From: an uncultured Spirochaetaceae bacterium
GTDB lineage: Bacteria > Spirochaetota > Spirochaetia > Sphaerochaetales > Sphaerochaetaceae
Length of the DNA stretch: 56,938 bases
NCBI GenBank assembly: GCA_944389295.1
Contig: CALXLV010000012.1
Coordinates: 1-56,938, forward strand
Direction of reading: 5' to 3'
Both the position numbers and the translations under genes were made by a program. The notes beneath the pieces were generated by a model that was not told the origin of the DNA, searched no databases, and saw only the letters and a list, made by a program, of their open reading frames with translations. Every line of letters starts with the position of its first letter. The stretch's first letter is position 1. Below are positions 1 through 9,800 of this stretch, in pieces.

Positions 1-1965
1 CCTGCAGAGACTGCCGCAGCTGAAAAGAAGGTGCAGGAAGAACCTGTTTCATCGCAGTATTCCTATGCCGTCTATGATCTCTCCATCGATGCCTATGACG
101 GCTATGCAGTGATCACATACCCTGCGGAAGCCACGGACGATGATGTTGCAGGCTTCCTTGCCGCAGAGGCAGAGAAGTACTCTGTTTCCGGAGTATATTA
201 CACGCTCGAGGGGGGCGGCACTCTTGTCCTGACATATCCCGAGGGAATCAGCAGAGAGGAGAGGAAGGTGCTTTCCGATGCCTTCTTCGATGATGCCGTC
301 GCATATGTGACTTACGTTCCGGAGCCTGCAGCAGAGACAGCGGAGGCTGTTTCTGCGGAGGAACCTGCAGAGACTCCCGCAGCAGAAGCAGTGCCTGCTG
401 ATGAGGCGACGCTTGTCCCTGAAAGTGCTGCGGCAGAAGAGGTAGTCTATCCTTTCGGTGTTGAGCCTGTTCTGAAGGCTTCCGGCGATGATGACGGATT
501 CGAGCTCTATATCATCCACACAAATGATGTGCACGGACGCATTGAGACAGGTACTGACGGAAGCATGGGATATACAAAACTGAGCTCGCTTGTCAGCATG
601 GCACGCTCGCTCACTCCGGATGTCCTCGTCCTTGACGGAGGCGACACGCTTCACGGAACGAATCTCGCCAACATGTTTGAAGGCCAGACCGTCCTCGATA
701 TCATGAATATGATCGGATATGATGCGATGACTCCCGGTAACCACGACTTCAACTATGGCGCGGAACGCCTTGAGGAGGCCGCAGCCTGGGCTGAGGATAA
801 CGCATCGTTCAGGATCATCAACGCGAATATCACCGACGAGGAGACGGGAGACTTCATCTTCCAGCCGTACAGCATCTTTGACTACAACGGCTTCAAGGTC
901 TGCGTCATCGGCCTCACTTCGCCTGATACTAAGACCAAGTCGCATCCCAAGAACACTGTCGGCCTTGACTTCATGAGCGATGCCGTCGTCAGCAATGCGC
1001 AGGCTGCAGTGGATATGGCCCATGAACTTGCCGACTTCGTCGTTGTTCTCGGACATATCGGAGTAACTCCTGACGGAGAGAGCGGAATAACTTCGCCTCT
1101 CATCTGCCAGAGCATCGACGGAATAGACCTTTTCGTGGATGCACACAGCCACACGGTTATGGACGGCGGAGAGGTTGTGAACGGAACTCTCATCGTCTCG
1201 GCGGGAAGCTATCTCAACTATGCGGGAGTTGTACGCGTCGATGTAGCCGCTGACGGATCGTGGAAGATCGGGGATGCTTTCCTCCTTCCTGCAACTGAAG
1301 TGCTTGATCCCTCGACAGGCGATATCCTCTCCTCATATGGAGTTTCGGAAGTTCCCGATGATCCTGCGATAGACAGCTATGTGGAGGAGAAGAACGGAGA
1401 GCTCGGGGAAATCTTCGGAGAGGTCGTGGCTAACATACCTATGGATCTCAACGGAGAGAGAAGCGATGTCAGGACAAGAACCACGAACCTCTCTGCGCTC
1501 ATCTGCGATGCGATGACTGCTGAGAGCGGCGCTGATTTCTCGATAATGAACGGCGGCGGAATCAGGGCATCCCTCTCTGCAGGCCCGGTCACGCTCGGGG
1601 ATATCAACAACGTGCTTCCGTTTACGAACACGATAACTGTCTGCCAGATTTCCCCTGCGGATGTCTATGCGGCGCTCGAGCACGGCTACTCGCTCCTTCC
1701 TGAGGAGAACGGCGCTTTCTCGCAGACTGACCTCAAAGTGGTCTACTCGGCTTCCGCTCCCGCAGGCGAGAGAATCAAGAGGGTCTATCTCGGCGACGAG
1801 CTTCTCGACAGGAACGACACGGAGACGGTATATACAGTTGCTACCAATGATTTCATGGCTGCAGGAGGCGACGGATACACGATGTTCGGACGCGTCCTCA
1901 CTGAAGGAAGCATGCTGAACGAGGTGTTCATCGATTATCTCTCGTCGCTTTATCCTGTGGAATGA
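1..1965 (+). CDS. 5'-nucleotidase / 2',3'-cyclic phosphodiesterase (UshA family), 5' end outside window
   Basis: The reading frame is open from the first base, so the true start lies upstream; a GTG at 31 is only an internal codon. The visible 654 residues contain an unrecognised N-terminal domain of about 90 residues, a Pro/Ala/Glu-rich linker (about residues 110-160), then a calcineurin-like metallophosphatase. Its metal motifs are IIHTNDVHGR near visible residue 172, LDGGDTLHG, TPGNHDFNYG near 247, and DAHSHT near 380. The C-terminal half has the nucleotide-binding features of the family (NGGGIRASL, NVLPFTNT, AAGGDGYTMF). Family members are secreted or lipoprotein enzymes that dephosphorylate nucleotides outside the cytoplasm; the signal sequence cannot be seen here. 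Followed by a strong terminator at 2032-2075, so it ends its transcription unit. Family call is firm; substrate is not known. Confidence 0.9.
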   Translation, partial: PAETAAAEKKVQEEPVSSQYSYAVYDLSIDAYDGYAVITYPAEATDDDVAGFLAAEAEKYSVSGVYYTLEGGGTLVLTYPEGISREERKVLSDAFFDDAVAYVTYVPEPAAETAEAVSAEEPAETPAAEAVPADEATLVPESAAAEEVVYPFGVEPVLKASGDDDGFELYIIHTNDVHGRIETGTDGSMGYTKLSSLVSMARSLTPDVLVLDGGDTLHGTNLANMFEGQTVLDIMNMIGYDAMTPGNHDFNYGAERLEEAAAWAEDNASFRIINANITDEETGDFIFQPYSIFDYNGFKVCVIGLTSPDTKTKSHPKNTVGLDFMSDAVVSNAQAAVDMAHELADFVVVLGHIGVTPDGESGITSPLICQSIDGIDLFVDAHSHTVMDGGEVVNGTLIVSAGSYLNYAGVVRVDVAADGSWKIGDAFLLPATEVLDPSTGDILSSYGVSEVPDDPAIDSYVEEKNGELGEIFGEVVANIPMDLNGERSDVRTRTTNLSALICDAMTAESGADFSIMNGGGIRASLSAGPVTLGDINNVLPFTNTITVCQISPADVYAALEHGYSLLPEENGAFSQTDLKVVYSASAPAGERIKRVYLGDELLDRNDTETVYTVATNDFMAAGGDGYTMFGRVLTEGSMLNEVFIDYLSSLYPVE

Positions 1966-2031
1966 AAGTTCTCTGAGAGAGGGTCGGATCACTGTACACG
2001 CTCCTCTCTTTGATGTATCCTTATTACAAAC

Positions 2032-2075
2032 AAAGGCGTTTGGGAAGGTTATCTTCCTGAGCGCCTTTTTCTTTT
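2032..2075 (+). terminator. Rho-independent terminator after the 5'-nucleotidase
   Basis: AAAGGCG (2032-2038) pairs with CGCCTTT (2062-2068), with an inner GGAAG/CTTCC stem (2043-2047 with 2053-2057). The hairpin is followed by a T-rich run to 2077. It separates the nucleotidase from asnB. Confidence 0.85.
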
Positions 2076-2091
2076 TTCAGGGAGGAATCCT

Positions 2092-3690
2092 ATGTGTACT
2101 GTTTTCGCTTATGCCGGCACTGAACTGACGGAAAAAGATGTGCGGACAGCTCTTTCCAGGAGCGTGATGAGAGGCCCCGATATGGAACGTGTTGTCAATC
2201 TGCCCGGCGGAAGGGGAGTGATGGCATTCCAGAGACTCTCAATCATGGGACCTGACGAGAGCGGCATGCAGCCTTTTGCTGACAGCTTCGGAAACGCCGC
2301 AGTCTGCAACGGCGAGATATACGGATTCAGGGAGATGCGGAAAGCTCTTGAGAAAAAGGGATATTCATTCCGCTCGGGAAGCGACTGCGAGATACTCCTC
2401 CCGCTCTATGACCAGTACGGCACAGAGATGTTCGCGATGCTCGATGCCGAGTATGCCGCAGTTATCTACGATGCCGCATCCGGATCGCTTGTCGCCGCGC
2501 GTGATCCTATCGGCATCAGGCCGCTCTTCTACGGGTATGACACAGCGGGAGGAATCTGCTTTGCTTCCGAGGCCCGCATGCTGGAAGGGCTTGTCTCAAA
2601 GGTCATTCCTTTCCCGCCGGGACACTTCTACAAGGACGGGGAGTTCCATATGTACAGGGATATCTCCGCCGTTTCCGGTCCATATGTGCACGCGCCGCTG
2701 GAGGAGATATGTAGGAACATACGGGTGCTTCTGATAAAAGCCGTGGAAAAGCGCCTCGATTCAGATTCCCCTCTGGGCTCTCTTCTCTCCGGAGGTCTCG
2801 ACAGCTCCCTCGTCACTGCGATCGCGAGCCGCCTTCTCGGGAAGCCTTTACGCACATTCGCGATAGGCATGGAGAAGGATGCCATCGACCTCTCATATGC
2901 CAAGGAGACAGCGGAGTATCTCGGAACCGAGCATACGGAGGTCTATATGACGCCTGATGAGGTGATCTCGTCGCTCGAGGAGGTCATCTCCGTGCTTGGC
3001 ACATATGACATAACGACGATCAGGGCGAGCATGGGAATGTACCTGCTCTGCCGCTACATACACAAAAACACCGATATAAGGGTACTGCTCACAGGAGAGG
3101 TCTCGGATGAGCTCTTCGGCTATAAGTACACCGATTACGCTCCCTCTCCCGAGGCTTTCCAGGAGGAGAGCAGGAAAAGAGTTTCTGAACTCTGGGCATA
3201 TGATGTCCTCAGGGCCGACAGATGCATTGCCGACAACAGCCTCGAGGCGCGCGTCCCGTTCGGCGATCTCGATTTCGTCTCCTATGTCATGTCTGTAGAT
3301 CCGGCGCTCAAGATGAACATCTACGGCAAGGGGAAATACCTTCTGAGAAAGGCGTTCAGCGAGGACGGCTGGCTTCCAGAGAAGATCCTCTGGAGGGAGA
3401 AGGCCGCATTCAGCGATGCCGTAGGACACTCGATGGTTGATGACCTTAAGGCGTTCGCAGCCCGCTTCTATGAGGGAAAGGACTGGAAGAGCCTCTGCAT
3501 GAAGTACCCTGAAAAGGGAAGGCCGTTCACGGAGGAATCGCTTCTCTACAGGACGATCTTCGAGAAATACTATCCCGGCGGAAGCTCTATGATTCCGGGT
3601 TTCTGGATGCCGAACAGCTCATGGAAGGGCTGCGATGTCTCAGATCCTTCCGCACGCTATCTCTCAAACTACGGGGCGAGCGGTTTCTGA
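2092..3690 (+). CDS. asnB: Asparagine synthetase (glutamine-hydrolysing), class II amidotransferase
   Basis: The enzyme makes asparagine from aspartate, glutamine and ATP. The protein begins Met-Cys-Thr, placing the class II amidotransferase nucleophile Cys at position 2, which fixes the start; GGAGGAA at 2081-2087 is the ribosome binding site. The N-terminal glutaminase domain carries VCNGEIY, FRSGSDCEIL and AARDPIGIRPL. The synthetase domain carries the pyrophosphate loop LSGGLDSSL (about residues 233-241) and GEVSDELFGY. At 532 residues it is close to the usual AsnB length. It stands alone between a terminator and an unrelated downstream operon. Confidence 0.95.
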   Translation: MCTVFAYAGTELTEKDVRTALSRSVMRGPDMERVVNLPGGRGVMAFQRLSIMGPDESGMQPFADSFGNAAVCNGEIYGFREMRKALEKKGYSFRSGSDCEILLPLYDQYGTEMFAMLDAEYAAVIYDAASGSLVAARDPIGIRPLFYGYDTAGGICFASEARMLEGLVSKVIPFPPGHFYKDGEFHMYRDISAVSGPYVHAPLEEICRNIRVLLIKAVEKRLDSDSPLGSLLSGGLDSSLVTAIASRLLGKPLRTFAIGMEKDAIDLSYAKETAEYLGTEHTEVYMTPDEVISSLEEVISVLGTYDITTIRASMGMYLLCRYIHKNTDIRVLLTGEVSDELFGYKYTDYAPSPEAFQEESRKRVSELWAYDVLRADRCIADNSLEARVPFGDLDFVSYVMSVDPALKMNIYGKGKYLLRKAFSEDGWLPEKILWREKAAFSDAVGHSMVDDLKAFAARFYEGKDWKSLCMKYPEKGRPFTEESLLYRTIFEKYYPGGSSMIPGFWMPNSSWKGCDVSDPSARYLSNYGASGF

Positions 3691-3797
3691 GCCTCTCCGT
3701 TCTACATTTCGATGCGGAAGAGATGAGGATGCTCCTTGCTGCGGTTCCGGTTTGCTTTTCCATATGTTATGCTGATAGCATCCCTCAGGAGGGCAAT

Positions 3798-5045
3798 ATG
3801 AGAGATGGAAAAGACGACGGCAGTTTCAGGGAGATAGATGACGAGGAGTTCGATGACTCCGGCAACATCTACTTTCCCTTCCGCAGTGAGAGAGTCCATG
3901 AGAGCGAGGCTGAAAATGACGGAATGGAGGCGATGGCGGAGGTCGTGACCGAGGTCGTCGATGATATAGTATTCCGTCTAATAAGCATTCTTCCTTCGGA
4001 GATGCAGGGGGATATGATCGAGGCATATGAAGCCATAATGGAGCCTTCCGACGGCAACGCCGAGGATGCATGCAGGGTGTTCAGGAGAATGTGGAAGAAC
4101 TACCGCGGTCCCGGCGCCAAGCTCCTGGAGGCGAGGAGCCTGCGCTCCCTCGCGGTCAAAGCGATGCAGGAAGGGGAGGATGCCTCGGCCATCATAGCGA
4201 AAGAACGCAAAGCCCTTGCCGAATATATAAAGGCATCCGACAGCTATCCCGCGTTTGATTATCCGGAATACACGCAGGCCCGGCTTGATATGGCGAGAAG
4301 CGGCATAATGACTGGCGATCCTAAAGGCGCGTTCAATGCCTTCATCGAGCTCCCGGACGGAAGTGATTTCAGCATGGAGAGGCTTGTCTCAATAATGGGA
4401 GAGTATTTCTCCGAGACAGAGGGCGAGCCGTGGGAGGAGAATTCATTCACATTCGAGACTGCCGCAGGCAATGTCGTCGGAATAACTTACACCGATATCG
4501 GGGAGATTCCCGGAGAGTTCGGGCATGAGAAGGTGAGGGAGCTTGCAGCACTGATGGAGGAACTTGGCTCAAGCGGCATGACGCTCTCCGTCCTCGTCTC
4601 GGCTGAGGATGATGCGACTCTGGCCGCATATGAGTTCTCGCTTGCGATAGCGGCGTGCCTTGAGTGCTTCCCGCAGGTTTCCGGCGCCATGATAAACGAT
4701 GCGGAGGTGGGTGCGGAGAGTCTGAGGCTTCTCTCGATGTGCGCGGAGAGAAAATATTTCTGTTCTCCCGTACTCTACGGCTTTTCAGAGGGAAAGCTGG
4801 AGAGCGGAGATCGTGTCTACATGACATGCTCTGCATCCCGCTGGGGAAGAGAGGATCTTGCAGTCGTCATTCCGTCCGGCGAGGAAGTTAAGGATGCTGA
4901 CGGAATTCTCTCAGAGGCGATGGGAATTCATGTGAAGAAAAAGCTGAAAGAGGGTGCCATCGCGGTGCTGACATCGGGGTCGTTCAGAGTGAGAAAAGGT
5001 TCTGCGGACGGCCGTCAGCTGCTGGTGCTTGAGAGGGAGGCGTGA
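3798..5045 (+). CDS. Uncharacterised protein, possible DUF4261-like fold (paralog 1 of 2)
   Basis: 415 residues. ATG 3798 was chosen because AGGAGGG lies at 3787-3793; the frame stays open upstream into asnB but without a start signal. The first 35 residues are strongly acidic. The middle (about 130-230) is helical and resembles the next gene: both have an ARLD(M/F)A segment followed by an FxxxIEL segment, so they are paralogs. The C-terminal half (about 250-400), with VVGITYTDIG, then a run in which alternate residues are hydrophobic, then SGMTLSVLVSAEDD, faintly recalls DUF4261; this is a memory-based resemblance and unproven. No signal peptide or membrane segment. It begins an operon of three closely packed genes, spaced 1 bp and then overlapping. 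Function unknown. Confidence 0.75.
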   Translation: MRDGKDDGSFREIDDEEFDDSGNIYFPFRSERVHESEAENDGMEAMAEVVTEVVDDIVFRLISILPSEMQGDMIEAYEAIMEPSDGNAEDACRVFRRMWKNYRGPGAKLLEARSLRSLAVKAMQEGEDASAIIAKERKALAEYIKASDSYPAFDYPEYTQARLDMARSGIMTGDPKGAFNAFIELPDGSDFSMERLVSIMGEYFSETEGEPWEENSFTFETAAGNVVGITYTDIGEIPGEFGHEKVRELAALMEELGSSGMTLSVLVSAEDDATLAAYEFSLAIAACLECFPQVSGAMINDAEVGAESLRLLSMCAERKYFCSPVLYGFSEGKLESGDRVYMTCSASRWGREDLAVVIPSGEEVKDADGILSEAMGIHVKKKLKEGAIAVLTSGSFRVRKGSADGRQLLVLEREA

Positions 5046-5046
5046 T

Positions 5047-6084
5047 ATGAGTGATGGGTTTTTCCCTGCCGATGATGTGATAAGAATAGCTTCTGCGCTT
5101 GCCGCGGAGAGCATTGACCTTCTTCCTGACGGAATGAGAGCGGCAGCATCCGAGGCTTTCAGGGCCGTCCTCATGAGCCACTCAGGAGAGCATGGAGAGG
5201 CTCTGAGAAGTCTTTCCGCTCTTAAGAAAATAACAGGGGAGGAGGAGCCTTATGCTCTCTTCCTGGCGGCGAAGGAGTGCAGCGCGCAGCTCGGAAAACT
5301 CACAGGAGACGATCCTCAGAGCAGTGTGTACAGGAACAGAGCAAGAAGGAAGCTCTCTAAATACCTTTCTGCGGATATATCCTCAAGACCGGAGGAGGAA
5401 AGGGCCGAAGCCGCTCTTCTCAAGGCACGTCTGGACTTCGCGGCAGGACACAGGAAGGGTACGTTCATGGGAATCATAGAGCTTCATGAGGGGCGGGAAG
5501 TATCGTCGGATGACCTCTCTCTTCCCGGCTGCCGCATCATCTCATCATCTGCATCATCCGTTATTTTCTCAATCCCAGACGGCATTCTTGCGGAAGCTGA
5601 GATAAGCGAGGTTCCCGGTTCCGGATCGCTGCTTCTTCTCTCGGTTCTGGCTGGCGGGAGTGACGCTGTCAGTGCAGCCATGCGTTTCATAGAACTCTCT
5701 GTCTCTTATATGGAGAGATTCTCCTCTTCATCGCTCTATGTCAGCGGAACTCTCCTCACGCTGGAGGAGGCCGAGGAAGCTATGAGGGACATAGAGGATG
5801 ATGCCTTCCCGATCTGGTTCTTTGCCAGAGGGGTGGAGATGGATGACGGAAAAGGAGGGCTTGCCGTCTCCGCTCACGGGGCAGAGAGCTTCGGAGTGAA
5901 GGAGATAAGAATAGAGGGCATTGATGAGAGCACGAAGGAGAAAGCCCTCAATGCGCTCTCGGCAATACTCATATTCATGGTATTCTCCTCATCGCTGAGA
6001 AAGTCAGAGTCGTTTGAGATAGAAGGAGTCAGATACATACTCTCGTCATCCACGCCGTCAGCCCTCTCCTTCAGGATAGGGTGA
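5047..6084 (+). CDS. Uncharacterised protein, possible DUF4261-like fold (paralog 2 of 2)
   Basis: 345 residues. ATG 5047 lies one base after the upstream stop and is preceded by GAGAGGGAGG. It shares with its upstream neighbour a helical middle region and the ARLDFA ... FMGIIEL segment, indicating tandem duplication. The C-terminal third (FPIWFFARGVEMDD, then SAHGAESFGVKEIRIEG) resembles the C-terminal part of DUF4261-type proteins (small residue, Gly, Phe-Gly, then an alternating acidic strand), again only by recollection. The segment between about 165 and 195 is Ser-rich. No catalytic signature is recognisable. Function unknown. Confidence 0.75.
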   Translation: MSDGFFPADDVIRIASALAAESIDLLPDGMRAAASEAFRAVLMSHSGEHGEALRSLSALKKITGEEEPYALFLAAKECSAQLGKLTGDDPQSSVYRNRARRKLSKYLSADISSRPEEERAEAALLKARLDFAAGHRKGTFMGIIELHEGREVSSDDLSLPGCRIISSSASSVIFSIPDGILAEAEISEVPGSGSLLLLSVLAGGSDAVSAAMRFIELSVSYMERFSSSSLYVSGTLLTLEEAEEAMRDIEDDAFPIWFFARGVEMDDGKGGLAVSAHGAESFGVKEIRIEGIDESTKEKALNALSAILIFMVFSSSLRKSESFEIEGVRYILSSSTPSALSFRIG

Positions 6085-6740
6085 TGACCGAGATCTTCTC
6101 CGGATCTCTTCATACATTCATCGGAGCTGAGAGCGGCAGCGGACGCATCGCGGGGTGGATAGACGGCATCAAGGCATATATGAAAAGGGGCGGTCTCAGC
6201 GTCAGCGACTGGATAGAGGACCCAGAGAGACCATCTTTCTCCGAGAGCATTCCCGATGAGGCGTATCAGGCAATGCTGCTCCGTTCTGTGTCCGCCTATT
6301 ACGGCATTCCCATGCTCTCAATGGTTCCGGCGGGGTTCCGCGCCGAGAACCATCCGCTTATGATAAAGCTCAATGCGGAGGAGGGGTATCTCTGGCTGAA
6401 AGCCTTCATTTCCCGCTTTGTGATCCCGTCGCCCGACATCTTCGTCTACAGCACAGCCATTCCCGGCGCATCGGGCTATGTTCCCGCCTGTTCATCTGCG
6501 GCGTTCTCCGATGCTCTACGCCGTCTCCGGAATGAGGTATGGCCTTATGATGATCTCACGATATGCTCATGGAGCGGAAGCGCAGAGGAGAGAGCTGCCT
6601 CACATATAGAAGAAGGCGGCGAGTATCCGGGAGAGGCGCTTGCACGCTGCGGCTTTTCCGTGGTGTTCAGGGCATTCAGGTTCTCGCTCTCGGGGTGCGT
6701 CCCGCTCATCATCTCGTCACCGGAGAAGAGTCCGCGCTGA
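6084..6740 (+). CDS. Uncharacterised protein, third gene of the 3798-6740 operon
   Basis: 218 residues. ATG 6084 overlaps the upstream stop by one base (TGATG), with AGGATAGG just upstream; GTG 6081 is an alternative. I recognise no family. The protein is soluble, with Trp and Tyr scattered through it and no signal peptide. Tight coupling to the two paralogs argues for a shared pathway or complex. The gene ends about 35 bases before the ygfK promoter. Confidence 0.65.
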   Translation: MTEIFSGSLHTFIGAESGSGRIAGWIDGIKAYMKRGGLSVSDWIEDPERPSFSESIPDEAYQAMLLRSVSAYYGIPMLSMVPAGFRAENHPLMIKLNAEEGYLWLKAFISRFVIPSPDIFVYSTAIPGASGYVPACSSAAFSDALRRLRNEVWPYDDLTICSWSGSAEERAASHIEEGGEYPGEALARCGFSVVFRAFRFSLSGCVPLIISSPEKSPR

Positions 6741-6750
6741 GCTGCGGCTT

Positions 6751-6765
6751 GTTGCATTCTGTTGC
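6751..6765 (+). promoter_or_regulatory. Direct repeat GTTGC-N5-GTTGC upstream of ygfK
   Basis: GTTGC occurs at 6751-6755 and again at 6761-6765, one helical turn apart, ending ten bases before the -35 box. The same arrangement occurs at 14259-14273 and, on the other strand, at 26630-26644; a degenerate form lies upstream of ygeX. Candidate activator-type site. Confidence 0.5.
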
Positions 6766-6775
6766 GCCAATTCGG

Positions 6776-6803
6776 TTGACACCTGTATCCTATGGGTTAG
6801 AAT
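6776..6803 (+). promoter_or_regulatory. Sigma70-type promoter of the ygfK operon
   Basis: TTGACA (6776-6781), 16-bp spacer, TAGAAT (6798-6803). It is followed by AAGGAGAG at 6813-6820 just ahead of ATG 6825. Confidence 0.65.
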
Positions 6804-6824
6804 CGTAGATGATAAGGAGAGATT

Positions 6825-9800
6825 ATGGGAGACAGAATGAGGCCCGTGCCTTTCGGCGAGCTTTTAGCGAGGATCGCCGGAGAACTCAGGAACCACGGAT
6901 CGGTGTTCGGCATAGACAGCAGCCTCTTTTTCCAGGACAGGGGAAAGAAGAGCATCAGGATATTCTCTGAGGAATGTACCGTACCGGCGGGACCGGCGGC
7001 GGGACCTCATACCCAGCTTGCGCAGAATATCATTGCATCATACCTCTGCGGCGCAAGGTTCATTGAGCTCAAGACAGTTCAGATCATGGACAGGCTTGAG
7101 ATCGCGAAGCCGTGCATCGATGCCAGAGATGAAGGCTACAATGTCGAGTGGTCAACGGAGTTCACTCTCGAGAAGGCTTATGATGAGTACCTAAAGGCGT
7201 GGATCATCCTCCATATACTCGAGGGAGCCATGAAGGGGAGAATGCATCATGACTCATCCTTCATCTTCAACATGTCCGTCGGATACGATCTCAAAGGCAT
7301 AAAGGAAGAGCGGATGCAGCGCTTCATCAACTCGATGATGGAGGCTCCGGAAGGGATTTTCCGCGACTATCTTGCGGAGGCCAAGTCGATTCTTGAGGAC
7401 GATATCTTCGAGGACACTGTCCTTGAGGGGGCCTCAAAGCGCATCGCAGGAGAGCTCGATAAGATTCCGCGCACTATCTCTAAGAGCGTGACGATCTCGA
7501 CTATGCACGGATGCCCGCCTGGTGAGATAGAGGCCATATGCAGCTATATGCTTGCAGAGAAGCATCTCGACACATTCGTGAAGCTGAATCCGACGCTCCT
7601 CGGCTATGATGAGGCGAGATCCGTCCTCGACAGCCACGGCTTCGGCTATGTCGTGCTGAAGCGTGAGAGTTTCGAGCATGACCTGCAGAAGAAGGATGCC
7701 TTTGCCATGCTTCACAGGCTTCAGGCCCTTGCGAAGAAGGAGGGTCGCGGTTTCGGCGCCAAGCTGACCAACACGCTTGGAAACGCCAATGACAAGGGTG
7801 TTCTTCCCGGCGACGAGATGTATATGTCCGGCCGCGCGCTCTTCCCGATCTCAATACGCGTTGCACAGATGATCTCTGAGGAGTTTGACGGGAATATGCC
7901 CATATCATACTCCGGCGGTGCCGATGCCGACAGCGTGAAAGGGCTCTTTGAGGCCGGCATTCATCCGATAACTCTTGCCACCGATCTCCTGAAGCCGGGC
8001 GGATACGCGAAGCTGTCTCAGATCGCATCGATACTGCTTGAGGCAGACGGGTGGGAGAAGGAGAAAATCGATACGGAGGGCATCCGCGCCATTGTCAGGA
8101 AGAGCAGCGAATCGCCGCAGTATGAGAAAGGCGACAGGGCCCTTTACAGATCGAAGCTCCCGTCACCTCTTCCGCTTACAGATTGTTTTGTCGCGCCCTG
8201 CGTGGAGTCGTGCCCGATACATCAGGATATTCCGGACTATATAGCGCTTGCCGGCGAGGGCAGGTGGGCCGAGGCTATAGGACTGATATATCTCAAGAAC
8301 GCGCTTCCTAACATAACAGGATGGATATGCGATCATCAGTGCCAGAACCACTGTGCACGCCTCGATTATGAAGGACCTGTCGAGATCAGAGAGATAAAGA
8401 GACTTGCCGCGGAGAAGGGATTTAAAGAATTCCATGATGAGATATGGGAGAAGCCCGATGAACCGTCCGATGTGAAGGCCGCCGTGATAGGTGCGGGGCC
8501 TGCAGGACTTGCGGCGGCGTTCTTCCTCCGCCGTGCCGGTTTCGAGACTGTGCTTTTCGAGCGTTCGGAGAGCGCGGGCGGCGTGGTTCGCCATGCAATT
8601 CCTTCCTTCCGCATACCCGAAGAGGCCATCGACCGTGATGTGGATTTCATCAGGGAGTCAGGCGTCGAGTTCAGGTTCTCAACTGAAAAGACAGTGGCCG
8701 AGCTCAGGAAAGAGGGATATGACTACATCTTTGCTGCAGTAGGCGCAGAGAAGCCCAACGATCCGGGAATAAGCGGAAACGGCAGGATAGAGAGCGCAGT
8801 CAGCTTCCTCATGAGAACGAAGAGAGGGGAGGAGAGAGCACCCGGACGCAGCGCTGTTGTGATCGGAGGCGGAAACACCGCGATGGATGCCGCCCGCATG
8901 GTCTCAAGATGTCCCGGTGTCGAGAATACGGTTGTCCTCTACCGCAGGACGGAGGCTGAGATGCCTGCGGACAGGGAAGAGTACAGGGAGGCATTGGAGG
9001 ACGGAGTATCGTTCAGATTCCTCTCAGCACCTTCAGATTTCACCGACGGTGTGCTTACGGTGAAGGAGATGGAGCTCTCCGATCTTGATGCATCAGGCCG
9101 CAGGAGACCTGTGGATACAGGAAGGACTTACAACATCCCCGCCGATATCGTGATAACCGCAATAGGCGAGAAGGCCGATCCTGAGGTGCTCAGGGCCCTC
9201 ACGTCAGGAGAGGGTGAGGAGGACGGAGTATTCATCATCGGAGATGCCTCGACCGGTCCTTCGACAGTCGTCAGATGCATAGCCTCTGCGCGTGATGCCG
9301 TCGACAGGGCGATAGACATGGTCTACAAAGCCATCGAGGAAGAGGACGAGGATGAGTCCGAATGCTCTTGCCATGATCATCACGGCGAGGAATGCTCATG
9401 CGGCCATCACCACCATGATGAGTGCGGCTGCGACCACGATCATGATGAGGAGGAAGAGAGCGAAGAGGAGGATGAAGAGCTTAGGCTTGCCGAGGACAGC
9501 TTCTTCGGGAACATCATGAAGAAGAAGGGACGCATCAGGCACTCGGAGGAGAGGGATGATGAGATGTTCGCCCAGATAGAGGCTTCACGCTGCATGGAGT
9601 GCTCGTATCTCTGCCTGAAGTGCATGGATGTCTGCCCCAACAGAGCCAATGTCGCCATCGATCTGAGGGAGACAGGGCTCTTTGACGACCCCTATCAGGT
9701 ACTGCACCTAGATGCCTACTGCAACGAATGCGGCAACTGCGCGACCTTCTGTCCTCATTCCGGCAGACCCTATAAGGACAAGTTCACGCTTTTCTCCCTG

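Noticed and set aside
49..1152. Long reverse-strand open frame (367 codons) opposite the 5'-nucleotidase
   Set aside because: It lies wholly opposite a gene with clear catalytic motifs, and its product is Cys/Arg/His-rich and without recognisable domains. Shadow frame caused by codon bias.
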